From positions 1 through 33,870 of the forward strand of contig QWQG01000179.1 of NCBI GenBank assembly GCA_003670925.1: 33,870 nucleotides of DNA. The letters run 5' to 3'. Position numbers and translations under genes: made by a program. Shown here in pieces: positions 8,934 to 17,203 of the stretch (the stretch's first letter is position 1; the number at the start of each line of letters is the position of its first letter). Origin of the DNA: Planctomycetota bacterium. Its GTDB lineage: Bacteria > Planctomycetota > Planctomycetia > Planctomycetales > Planctomycetaceae. Under the pieces are notes generated by a model. That model was not told where the DNA came from and searched no databases. It saw only the letters and a program-made list of their open reading frames with translations.

Positions 8934-10793
8934 ATGAAGATGCACTCCAATTCCAGTCAAGCGGATCCAGATGAAATCCAGAATGACGATGTCGTCGGGT
9001 CTGCTTTACGATGGTCGATCGCAGTGATCGTGTTGTTGACTGTCGCAGGCGTGTCGATTTGGTTGGCGATGCGTCCTGCGGCAGAGCAAGTTGCGACTTC
9101 TGGTGGGGTGACAGTCCTCCCGGTGGCTCGTGCGACACCGACAATGGTGATCCCTGAAATTCCATTCGAAGACATTACCATGTTGGCGGGCATTGATTTC
9201 GTGCATGAGAACGGGGCGGAGGGCGAGAAGTTGCTTCCGGAGACAATGGGAGGTGGCGGCGCGTTTCTGGACTTCGACAACGATGGCGATCAAGACTTAC
9301 TCTGCATCAACTCCAACGTTTGGCCGTGGGCGACAGAAAAGCCTGCCGCAGCACCGACGTCTGCGTTGTACGCGAATGATGGAACTGGCAGATTTACCAA
9401 TGTTACCATCGGCTCGGGCCTCGATGTTCCGCTGTATGGCAACGGGGTCGGTTGCGGCGATTTCAATAACGATGGCAAGGTTGATGTGTTCATCAGTTGT
9501 GTCGGTTCAAATCATCTGTTTCGCAACGAAGGCGGCGGCAAGTTTCGTGATATCACGGAAGAGGCTGGCGTTGCAGGCGGTGAAACTTCTTGGAGCAGCA
9601 GTTGTGGCTGGTTTGACTACGACCTTGATCAAGATCTTGATTTGTTCGTCTGCAATTATATTGAATGGTCGCGAGAAATTGATGCATCGATGGAATTCAC
9701 GCTCGATGGAAAACTGCGTGCCTATGGTCGCCCGACTGACTTTAAGGGTGCATTTCCGTATTTGTACCGGAACGACGGCGACGGAAAATTCACGGACGTC
9801 TCAGAGCCAGCCGGTGTTCAGGTTCGTGATCCAAATACCGGGGTGCCAGCATCCAAATCCCTTGGCGTGACATTTGCCGATGTGAACAGTGACGGGCTTT
9901 GCGACATTGTGGTGGCCAACGACACTGTTCAAAATTTGCTGTTGCTCAATCAACCCGGCGGCACATTTATCGAGAGTGCCGCAACTTCCGGCATTGCGTT
10001 TGACAACAGTGGTGCCGCTCGCGGTGCGATGGGAATTGACTCCGCGTTCTTTCGCAATACCGACGTACTGGGGATCGTAATTGGCAACTTTGCTACCGAG
10101 ATGACTGCATTGTATGTTTGCCAGGCTCCCGGTGCGGCGATTCCCGTGTTCCGCGATGAAGCCGTTTCCAATGGACTTGGGCCGGTGACGCGAACCGACT
10201 TGAAATTTGGCGTGTTGTTTCTCGACGCTGATCTTGATGGAAGAATTGATCTGTTTGAAAACAACGGCCACCTTGAAGAGGATATTCAGGTTGTCCAAGC
10301 GAGTCAGCATTATGCCCAACTCCCCCACCTACTCTGGAACTGTGGCCCTGATTTTGATAGCGAATTTGTGATGCTTCCGGAAGATAAAACCAGTGTCGAT
10401 TTTGTAAAACGCATGGTGGGACGAGGTGCTTCAATGGCAGACATCGACGCGGACGGTGACCTAGATCTGATGCTCTTTTCTTCGGGTGGTCATCCGCGTT
10501 TATTACGCAACCAGCAACAGACGGGAAACCATTGGCTTCGAGTTCGTCTGCATGGTACCAGCAGCAATCACAATGCGATCGGCGCTCAGGTTGATTTGAC
10601 GCTGGCCGACGGCACGGTTCTAATCCGAACAGTGATGCCCACCCGCAGTTATCAGTCGCAGGTAGAATTGCCTGTCACATTTGGCCTTGGCAAAGCAGAC
10701 ACTTATGAATCGCTGAAAATTCACTGGCCCGATGGACTATTGCAGGAACTGCCGGGTGGGGGTGTGAATCGAATGATTGAAGTAACGCAATGA
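8934..10793 (+). CDS. CRTAC1-type FG-GAP/VCBS repeat protein with ASPIC/UnbV domain
   Basis: The protein has about 619 residues. A single hydrophobic helix (LRWSIAVIVLLTVAGVSIWL, about 26-45) acts as an N-terminal anchor. The extracellular part holds repeated calcium-binding FG-GAP/VCBS motifs: DFDNDGDQDLL, DFNNDGKVDVF, DYDLDQDLDLF, DADLDGRIDLF and DIDADGDLDLM, as in beta-propeller proteins. The C-terminal 90 residues (NHWLRVRLHG, NAIGAQVDLTLADG, PTRSYQSQVELPVTFGLG, IHWPDG) are an ASPIC/UnbV domain. The family is often encoded next to multiheme cytochromes and TPR proteins in planctomycetes and acidobacteria, but its role is not settled. The frame is open from a TTG at 8883; the ATG at 8934 with GAAAGA just upstream and the helix in place is preferred. 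It lies 86 bp after the cytochrome gene, so joint function is likely but unproven. Confidence 0.9.
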   Translation: MKMHSNSSQADPDEIQNDDVVGSALRWSIAVIVLLTVAGVSIWLAMRPAAEQVATSGGVTVLPVARATPTMVIPEIPFEDITMLAGIDFVHENGAEGEKLLPETMGGGGAFLDFDNDGDQDLLCINSNVWPWATEKPAAAPTSALYANDGTGRFTNVTIGSGLDVPLYGNGVGCGDFNNDGKVDVFISCVGSNHLFRNEGGGKFRDITEEAGVAGGETSWSSSCGWFDYDLDQDLDLFVCNYIEWSREIDASMEFTLDGKLRAYGRPTDFKGAFPYLYRNDGDGKFTDVSEPAGVQVRDPNTGVPASKSLGVTFADVNSDGLCDIVVANDTVQNLLLLNQPGGTFIESAATSGIAFDNSGAARGAMGIDSAFFRNTDVLGIVIGNFATEMTALYVCQAPGAAIPVFRDEAVSNGLGPVTRTDLKFGVLFLDADLDGRIDLFENNGHLEEDIQVVQASQHYAQLPHLLWNCGPDFDSEFVMLPEDKTSVDFVKRMVGRGASMADIDADGDLDLMLFSSGGHPRLLRNQQQTGNHWLRVRLHGTSSNHNAIGAQVDLTLADGTVLIRTVMPTRSYQSQVELPVTFGLGKADTYESLKIHWPDGLLQELPGGGVNRMIEVTQ

Positions 10794-10908
10794 CGTCAGA
10801 TCATGGTTTGTGCATGAATGTCGTAGCTAATGCCGTGCCGTGTTTGATTTGACGGGTGGGATCGACATGACGTGGGAAAATTAGGCTCACCACCTTGAAA
10901 GGAAGACG

Positions 10909-12501
10909 ATGAAACCATCGCAAGTCAAGTGCCGCTACGACGCGGTGATTGTGGGGAGTGGTCATAATGGACTAGTGGCTGCAGCGTATCTTGCAAAGGC
11001 CGGGTTGTCGGTCTTGGTTCTAGAACGGAACGACTATATCGGTGGAGCGACGGCATCACAGCAAGTGTTTCCGGACTATGACGCATTCCTGTCACGCTAT
11101 GCTTATCTGGTGTCACTGCTGCCGCCCCTGATTGTGAATGAACTCGGCCTGCAGTTCGAAACTCGGCGACGGCGGACGGCGTCTTTTACACCATATACAG
11201 ATTGCTCTGGAACGAATCGCGGCCTCGTGATTTCCAATGTTGACGAGAACAGGTCTCGTGAATCAATGCGGGAGTTAACCGGTAACGACGAAGCATGGAA
11301 AGGCTACGAGCGTCTGCTGGCACTTGAATCTGCTGTCGCCCGCGTAGCATGGCCATCGCTATTGCAGCCGTTGCGAAGCCGTGATTCATTCAAATCGGCA
11401 TTGCAGACTCAAGACGAACGTGCAGCATGGCACGCCTTTGTCGAACGGCCACTTGGCGAGGTAATCGAACAACACGCCGAGCATGATATCCTTCGTGGTC
11501 TATTGCTGACCGATGCCAAAATAGGCGTCTTTACGCAGTCACACGATGCCTCGCTGCTGCAGAATCGTTGTTTCCTGTATCACGTCATAGGCAATGAAAC
11601 GGGTGAATGGCGAGTTCCTGTCGGGGGAATGAGGTCTCTGGTCGATGCATTGACCAATCGCTGCCGTTCATTGGGCGTGAATTTTCTTACCAGCGCGCCA
11701 GCCACACATGTAGCATGTGGTCCGATCTGCCACACGGTTTCCTATACGGTCGATCAAGAAGAATACGCAGTGGATGCAGTTCGCGTCCTTGTCAATGCCG
11801 GGCCCAAATGCTTTGCTCGTCTGCTGAATGAATCATGGAACCCGATTCCGACGGACGAAGGATCCGTTGTCAAAATGAACATGCTCTTGCGGAGATTGCC
11901 GCAGGTCAAAGCGGTCGGCGTTTCCTCCGAAGAGGCATTTTCAGGCTCATTTCATCTCGATGAAAGTTACCAGCAGTTGCATACGTCATGGGAACAGGCG
12001 TGCCGTATGGAATTGCCGTCCCCCGCGCCCGCTGAGATGTACTGCCACACGTTGACCGACAATTCGATTCTGTCGCCGGAACTGCGATTGAAGGGCTATC
12101 ATACGTTGACACTCTTTGGTCTTGATATGCCTTATCGCCTTTTTACAGACGACAACGACGCGCGTCGCATTGAAGTGAGACAACGGTACCTTGCAGGCCT
12201 CGATCGAATCTGCGCCGAATCTTTTAGCGAATGCCTGGCTCGCGATTCTTGTGGTGAACCGTGTATTGAAGTTAAAACGCCCGTGGATCTGGAACGTGAA
12301 GTGGACCTTGATCAGGGGAATATCTTTCACAACACGTTGTCCTGGTTCTTCACCGACGAACCTGAGGAGGTCGGCCGTTGGGGCGTCGAGACGCATCATC
12401 CTCGCGTTTACCGCGCCGGCGCATCGGCCCTGCGCGGCGGCGCAGTGAGCGGCATCCCCGGACGAAATGCGGCGATGTGCGTCATGGCGGAACTCGAGTG
12501 A
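10909..12501 (+). CDS. FAD-dependent oxidoreductase, PYROXD2/phytoene-desaturase-like
   Basis: The 530-residue protein opens with a dinucleotide-binding fold: DAVIVGSGHNGLVAAAYLAK, then VLVLERNDYIGG (about residues 10-46). The next block (SRYAYLVSLLPPLIVNELGL) is typical of the COG1233 branch containing human PYROXD2 and bacterial CrtI-like enzymes. The C-terminal FAD motif YRAGASALRGGAVSGIPGRN (about 503-522) is also characteristic. It should bind FAD and oxidise or desaturate a hydrophobic substrate. No carotenoid-synthesis genes sit nearby, so a phytoene substrate is not supported and PYROXD2-like is the safer name. The start is well marked by AAGGAAG a few bases before the ATG. It lies 115 bp after the CRTAC1-like gene on the same strand. 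Confidence 0.9.
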   Translation: MKPSQVKCRYDAVIVGSGHNGLVAAAYLAKAGLSVLVLERNDYIGGATASQQVFPDYDAFLSRYAYLVSLLPPLIVNELGLQFETRRRRTASFTPYTDCSGTNRGLVISNVDENRSRESMRELTGNDEAWKGYERLLALESAVARVAWPSLLQPLRSRDSFKSALQTQDERAAWHAFVERPLGEVIEQHAEHDILRGLLLTDAKIGVFTQSHDASLLQNRCFLYHVIGNETGEWRVPVGGMRSLVDALTNRCRSLGVNFLTSAPATHVACGPICHTVSYTVDQEEYAVDAVRVLVNAGPKCFARLLNESWNPIPTDEGSVVKMNMLLRRLPQVKAVGVSSEEAFSGSFHLDESYQQLHTSWEQACRMELPSPAPAEMYCHTLTDNSILSPELRLKGYHTLTLFGLDMPYRLFTDDNDARRIEVRQRYLAGLDRICAESFSECLARDSCGEPCIEVKTPVDLEREVDLDQGNIFHNTLSWFFTDEPEEVGRWGVETHHPRVYRAGASALRGGAVSGIPGRNAAMCVMAELE

Positions 12502-12541
12502 AGATTGCCGGCACGATTTGGTCTCTGCGAGCCCATCCGGA

Positions 12542-12572
12542 GTCGCGGCAAAGCGGGCCAGATTGCCGCGAC
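12542..12572 (+). repeat. 10-bp perfect hairpin in the leader of the PSD1 gene
   Basis: GTCGCGGCAA (12542-12551) and TTGCCGCGAC (12563-12572) are exact reverse complements around an 11-base loop. The hairpin lies 41 bases after the oxidoreductase stop and 80 bases before the PSD1 protein start. No T-run follows, so an intrinsic terminator is not well supported. It may be an RNA leader structure, a processing site or an operator. Confidence 0.5.
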
Positions 12573-12652
12573 AGCGAGGTTGGCCGGCATGGCATCAAGG
12601 TTGAGCACTTCCTACAATCTGGCTGCCTCGAACTTTTGCCGGAGTTATGAAG

Positions 12653-15073
12653 ATGAAATTCAACCTGTCGCCACTCCTGCTCTCATTCGCGATCACTGCC
12701 ACGCTGATTCCGCTGGATGCCCATGCGCAGGAGCAGCAGGAGCAGCAGCAGCGGTTTGATCAGGATGTGCGTCCAATTCTATCGAATCATTGCTGGAGCT
12801 GTCACGGACCGGATGAAGTTGCCCGTCAGGCTGGGCTGCGGCTCGATCGCCAAGACTCTGCGATGGCCGCAGGTGAAAGTGGTCGCTTCGCTATCGTGCC
12901 TGGGAAACCGGCAGAAAGCGAACTGATCGCTCGCATTCATGCGCACGATCCGGCTCTGCAGATGCCGCCAGCGTCAGCGAAGAAGCCCATCACCGATGCC
13001 CAAAAACTCGTGCTGCAACGATGGATCGAGGAGGGGGCTGAATTCACTTCGCACTGGGCTTATCAGGCGCCTGTTCGTGCGGCGGTTCCGACCGTGCAAA
13101 ACGCCTCGTGGCCAAAGAACACGATTGATGCCTTCGTGCTGCAACACCTAGAAAAGGAAAAGCTGCTGCCGTCAGAAGAAGCCGCTCCACACGTCTGGCT
13201 TCGACGCGTCACTTTTGACTTGACCGGACTTCCACCATCTCTGATGGATCTCAGCGATTTTGAAGATTGTCTCGAGACGACCGAGAAGGAAGGTGTCTAT
13301 GCGGAAGTGGTTGAACGCCTCCTCAAGTCGTCCCGCTATGGCGAGCGGATGGCAATGCAGTGGCTGGATGCTGCCCGCTACGCTGACACAAACGGCTACA
13401 ATAACGATGAAACGCGAACGATGTGGCCGTGGCGGGACTGGGTCATTAAGGCCTATACAGACGGGATGCCGTACGATCAGTTTCTGACCGAACAGTTGGC
13501 AGGAGATCTGCTGCCGGAGGCGTCGGTGTCTCAAAAGGTTGCCACGGGATTCAATCGCAACCATGTGTTGACGACCGAAGGCGGAATCTTTGAAGAAGAA
13601 TATCATGTCGAGTACGTTGCTGACCGCGTCCATACGACGGCAACCGTGTTTTTGGCAATGTCGCTGCAATGCGCGCGGTGTCATGATCATAAATATGATC
13701 CATTGACACAAAAGGAATATTATCAATTCGCCGCGTTCTTCAATAACGTGCCTGACAAAGTTGTGTCGTACAACAAAGCACGAATGGCGGAACCTTTGCT
13801 CCAGTTGCCGACACCCACCCAACAGGTGGCATGGAATCGTATCGAAGGACGTCTGGCGGCAGTAGAAGCTGAACTTGCAAAACTGGCAGGAGAACCTGGT
13901 GCCGATCCAACCTCTTTGCAAGCTGAAAAAACGTCGCTGACCGAACAGCGAACAACGTTACAATCTGAAATACCTGCCACGATGGTGATGGTTGAACCTG
14001 CGGAACCACGCGCCATTTTTGTTTTGAAGCGAGGTCAATACGATCAGCGTGGGGAACAAGTAACGGCCGCATTTCCGAATGCACTGGTGTCACTCGAGAG
14101 TGCGGTGAGCGCGACCGGACCAGAACCCCTTAACCGGTTGCAACTGGCACGTTGGCTGACTGATCCGGCTCATCCCCTGACTGCGCGAGTCGCCGTAAAT
14201 CGCCAGTGGGAAATGTTGTTTGGGATCGGCCTTGTTGAAACTGCTGAAGATTTTGGAATCCAAGGCGCGTTACCAAGTCATCCGGAACTACTTGACTGGC
14301 TAGCCACTGAACTGGTACGTCAGGGCTGGGACCAGAGAGCCATTCTGCAGCAGATTGTCCTGTCTGCGACGTATCGACAGTCATCTAATGTCAATGCAGA
14401 GCAACTTCACCGGGATCCACGAAACCTGTTGCTTGGCCGGGGGCCTCGTTATCGGTTGCCGGCTGAAACCGTCCGCGACAATGCCCTGTTTGTGAGTGGT
14501 CTGTTGCAGGAAAAGCTTGGGGGGCCCAGTGTTAAACCGTATCAACCCGCAGGACTTTGGGAAGACGTCAGCGTCGAGCGTCGCGATAAGTATGTGGCGG
14601 ACACTGATGACGGACTGTATCGACGCAGTATGTACACATTCTGGAAACGCACTTGCCCACCACCTAGCATGGCGACTTTTGACGCTCCTGATCGAGAAAC
14701 TTGCACCGTCCGCCGAGCGCGCACAAATACACCGCTGCAGGCGCTCATCCTGCTCAATGACCCGACCTATGTTGAGGCCGCACGCAAGGTGGCTGAGCGT
14801 GTCCTGTTGGCATCCGATAGTGACGAGGCCCGCATTGGACTGGCATTCCGGATCGTACTGTCGCGGCTACCAAGTGATTCAGAACAGGAGATCCTGCAGG
14901 AAATCTTGGACGACGCCCGCATCCACTTTACAAGTCACTCCACGGCTTCCGCGGAGTTTCTGAGCATCGGAAATGCACCGACCGACACGACGCTCAACCC
15001 GCTTGATCTCGCGGCCTGGTCGGCGGTCATGAGCGTGGTCATGAATCTCGATGAGTGCATCTCAAAACTGTGA
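12653..15073 (+). CDS. Planctomycete cytochrome (PSCyt1)-DUF1549 (PSCyt2)-DUF1553 (PSD1) protein
   Basis: The protein has about 806 residues and a signal peptide (LSPLLLSFAITATLIPLDAHA). PSCyt1 follows with one haem-c site in HCWSCHGPDE and a likely distal ligand region (LQMPPASAKKP). DUF1549 covers about 150-375 (VTFDLTGLPPSLMDL, MAMQWLDAARYADTNGY, QCARCHDHKYDP, which adds a second CxxCH). A short coiled coil (about 385-435) precedes DUF1553 (LARWLTDPAHPLTARVAVNR, SATYRQSS, NTPLQALILLNDPTYVEAAR). The ending AAWSAVMSVVMNLDECISKL is the normal family end, so it is full length. These abundant planctomycete proteins are exported and thought to act in polymer breakdown or redox chemistry; none of that is shown here. 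Two ATGs lie close together (12647, 12653); GGAG at 12641 is correctly spaced only for the second. The usual DUF1501 partner is absent downstream. Confidence 0.95.
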   Translation: MKFNLSPLLLSFAITATLIPLDAHAQEQQEQQQRFDQDVRPILSNHCWSCHGPDEVARQAGLRLDRQDSAMAAGESGRFAIVPGKPAESELIARIHAHDPALQMPPASAKKPITDAQKLVLQRWIEEGAEFTSHWAYQAPVRAAVPTVQNASWPKNTIDAFVLQHLEKEKLLPSEEAAPHVWLRRVTFDLTGLPPSLMDLSDFEDCLETTEKEGVYAEVVERLLKSSRYGERMAMQWLDAARYADTNGYNNDETRTMWPWRDWVIKAYTDGMPYDQFLTEQLAGDLLPEASVSQKVATGFNRNHVLTTEGGIFEEEYHVEYVADRVHTTATVFLAMSLQCARCHDHKYDPLTQKEYYQFAAFFNNVPDKVVSYNKARMAEPLLQLPTPTQQVAWNRIEGRLAAVEAELAKLAGEPGADPTSLQAEKTSLTEQRTTLQSEIPATMVMVEPAEPRAIFVLKRGQYDQRGEQVTAAFPNALVSLESAVSATGPEPLNRLQLARWLTDPAHPLTARVAVNRQWEMLFGIGLVETAEDFGIQGALPSHPELLDWLATELVRQGWDQRAILQQIVLSATYRQSSNVNAEQLHRDPRNLLLGRGPRYRLPAETVRDNALFVSGLLQEKLGGPSVKPYQPAGLWEDVSVERRDKYVADTDDGLYRRSMYTFWKRTCPPPSMATFDAPDRETCTVRRARTNTPLQALILLNDPTYVEAARKVAERVLLASDSDEARIGLAFRIVLSRLPSDSEQEILQEILDDARIHFTSHSTASAEFLSIGNAPTDTTLNPLDLAAWSAVMSVVMNLDECISKL

Positions 15074-15094
15074 TGTGATCGTGAAATATTCTTT

Positions 15095-15118
15095 TGCCCC
15101 TTGCGGACCCAAGGGGCA
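15095..15118 (+). terminator. Hairpin just after the PSD1 gene, possible terminator
   Basis: TGCCCCTTG (15095-15103) pairs perfectly with CAAGGGGCA (15110-15118) around a 6-base loop. It starts 22 bases after the PSD1 stop codon. There is no T-run on the 3' side, so it may be a weak or factor-assisted terminator or an RNA 3'-end stabiliser. Confidence 0.45.
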
Positions 15119-15142
15119 GTGTGACTGGATTCCCATAATTCA

Positions 15143-15198
15143 ACTCAGTTTGGTGATCGCCTGAACTTGTCCGAGTACAGGGGATCACCAAACTGAGT
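15143..15198. repeat. 16-bp perfect inverted repeat between convergent genes
   Basis: ACTCAGTTTGGTGATC (15143-15158) is the exact reverse complement of GATCACCAAACTGAGT (15183-15198). The 24-base interior can pair further (CCTG at 15160-15163 with CAGG at 15178-15181), giving a long stem-loop. It lies between the PSD1 gene and the convergent sensor kinase and would be symmetric for both strands. There is no T-run on either side. Options are a bidirectional terminator without a U-tract or a small palindromic mobile repeat. Confidence 0.75.
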
Positions 15199-15224
15199 GC
15201 GCTTGGGCAACTGCGCACCGGTCA

Positions 15225-16697
15225 TCAATGGACTTGGGATTTTGCTGGATGAACAATGGATGAATGAGAGCCAGTTTCCGATCCGGAATCCAAAACCGCG
15301 GGCAATGTGACAAAGAATTCGGTGCCTTGATGGGTCGATCTGACCAGCGTGATTTCTCCTCCAAGTGCATGTCGCGTGAGTTGCCGACACACAAAGAGCC
15401 CCAGTCCTGTGCCATGATCTTTCGTCGTATAATATGGTTGAAAAATCTGTTCCTGTGCTTCCTTTGGAATACCATGTCCTTCATCGCGAACATGAATTCC
15501 AATTCGCCCCGGGACGGAATCCGTCTCAGCGATCAACTCTGTTGTAATCTCGATCGCCGCACCTTCATTTGTAGCGTCCAACGCGTTAAGAATCAGATTG
15601 AGCATCACCTGCACCAGTTGATCGTAGACCGTACGAATATGCGGCAAGTTGAGTGCATAGCTTGAAACGATGGTCTTCCCTTTCCAGCGTTTGTAATATT
15701 TTGCGATGTTCAATGCGTCATTGATTGAAGCATGCACATCGACGGTAGATTGCTGTTGGTTAGTCGGGCGGCTGAATCCTGTCAACTCACGCAGGGTCCG
15801 CTGGATTCTGGTGAGCTGACCATCCACGAGGTCCAAACGCTGTTTCACATATTCGTCAGAATTTTTCCGACTGAGCATTTGAATGATAGAGCTGATTGAA
15901 GCCAGTGGATTGCCGACTTCGTGTGCGATACCAGCTGCGAGCAATCCAAATGCAGCTTGCTTCTCCTGCTGCACGAGCATTGCCTGTGATTCCTGCAACT
16001 CTTTTGATCTTACTGCGATTCGGCGTTCAAGCAATTGTTGATTGGACTGCAGTTCTTCATTCAGAATTACCAGTTTTTGCCCAGCGGATCTCAGGAGTCC
16101 TGTGAGCGAGATAATGGCCCATGCGGCCCAACCAAGGAAGACCAGCGTGAGAATCACCGTGACGATATCAGACTCCTGTTGCGGTGCCGCATAGAGCCCC
16201 AGCATGATATAGCTCAGTGAATGGAGGCCGAAAGTGGCGAACGTCAGCCGGGACGAATGGCGAATTGCGCAGACCAGTACCGAAAGAAAATAATAAAATC
16301 GGAACGGACTGCTGACACCCAGATCAAAATTGCAAAGCAGTCCGATAAACAACGCCTCCATCAACGAAATACCAATGCGATATTCCTTCAGTAGAACCTT
16401 CCCTTTCCAACTGGCGAGCGTGTCTAGCAATGCGTAGATAGCGCCCAATGTCAACATGCCGTTCAGTTCTGGTCGTCCGGTGCTACGCTCAACCAGATTG
16501 ACGTACAAATATCCGACACACAGGCCAAACCAGCGAATTCGTACGGTAATTGACTCCGCCTGGGCTTCGCGACTGGCTGGATCAAAATATCTCGCGGCGG
16601 CGGCCGCTGCTTTGAAGCTAGGTGGCAGTCGCATAATGCCGGAAGGTGTGTCCGGGTATGGTTTTCGCGAAGTGCGATCTAGTTCAGCAGGACTCAT
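15225..16697 (-). CDS. Membrane-bound sensor histidine kinase, orphan
   Basis: The protein has about 490 residues. The N-terminal half carries about six hydrophobic segments (for example LTLGAIYALLDTLASW, LMEALFIGLLCNF, TLVFLGWAAWAIISL). A coiled coil (LVILNEELQSNQQLLERRI) leads into the kinase core. The phospho-acceptor is His259 in AGIAHEVGNPLASI; the N box is QVMLNLILNALDATN (about 363-377), G1 is DEGHGIP (about 405) and G2 is GTGLGLFV (about 429). These are the marks of HisKA plus HATPase_c kinases of the NtrB-like type. No sensor domain outside the membrane is obvious and no response regulator is encoded nearby, so the partner is elsewhere. The ATG at 16697 has GAGGAA at good spacing; the frame's earlier start at 16742 is less likely. 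Confidence 0.93.
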   Translation of the reverse strand: MSPAELDRTSRKPYPDTPSGIMRLPPSFKAAAAAARYFDPASREAQAESITVRIRWFGLCVGYLYVNLVERSTGRPELNGMLTLGAIYALLDTLASWKGKVLLKEYRIGISLMEALFIGLLCNFDLGVSSPFRFYYFLSVLVCAIRHSSRLTFATFGLHSLSYIMLGLYAAPQQESDIVTVILTLVFLGWAAWAIISLTGLLRSAGQKLVILNEELQSNQQLLERRIAVRSKELQESQAMLVQQEKQAAFGLLAAGIAHEVGNPLASISSIIQMLSRKNSDEYVKQRLDLVDGQLTRIQRTLRELTGFSRPTNQQQSTVDVHASINDALNIAKYYKRWKGKTIVSSYALNLPHIRTVYDQLVQVMLNLILNALDATNEGAAIEITTELIAETDSVPGRIGIHVRDEGHGIPKEAQEQIFQPYYTTKDHGTGLGLFVCRQLTRHALGGEITLVRSTHQGTEFFVTLPAVLDSGSETGSHSSIVHPAKSQVH

Positions 16698-16931
16698 GAA
16701 ATTCCTCAATTTGAAATCAAAAACAGAAACCCCAAACGTCAAGCGAACACTGGCAGATGAGCATGAACTGCCGGAGACGGTTCACTTTACGGTATTCTTG
16801 ACGGCACCTTTAAATCTCTTGTCGTGGACTTTTACACTACCTTGAATTGTTGCGAAACTCATCGCCCCAGCGTCCGATACCACTGGCAGTAATTAATCCT
16901 CTTGTCGCGGCTTTGATGGAGCGAGCCTGAT

Positions 16932-17159
16932 ATGAGTCGAGCGGTTAACGTTCTAGCACTCGTAAGGGATGGTCAGAGATACATTTTCCTATACGACGAC
17001 AATAGCGTCCAGCAGGTTCTGTCACAACTTACGGACTTTGCAGGTGACCCGGAACTTGACTTCACATGGTACGATGCAGCAACATTGTCTGAACGCGTCC
17101 GCGATCTGCAGCGTGAGGAGGTTGATGTGGAAACCGAAGATTTCCCAACCTTTTTCTAG
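16932..17159 (+). CDS. Small 75-aa protein of unknown function
   Basis: I do not recognise a named family. The 75-residue protein opens with a beta-rich piece ([20 protein letters not shown]), then a short helix ([13 protein letters not shown]) and an acidic tail ([15 protein letters not shown]). There is no signal peptide, membrane segment or Cys motif, so it is probably cytoplasmic. The start has GGAG about ten bases before the ATG. The gene lies 44 bp before the Xer recombinase gene on the same strand, so the two may be co-transcribed. The composition and clear ribosome site make a real gene likely. Confidence 0.7.
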   Translation: MSRAVNVLALVRDGQRYIFLYDDNSVQQVLSQLTDFAGDPELDFTWYDAATLSERVRDLQREEVDVETEDFPTFF

Positions 17160-17203
17160 TTTATGCTGGCGGGCGTGCTGTCGATCGGATTTGGAGCCTT
17201 CCT

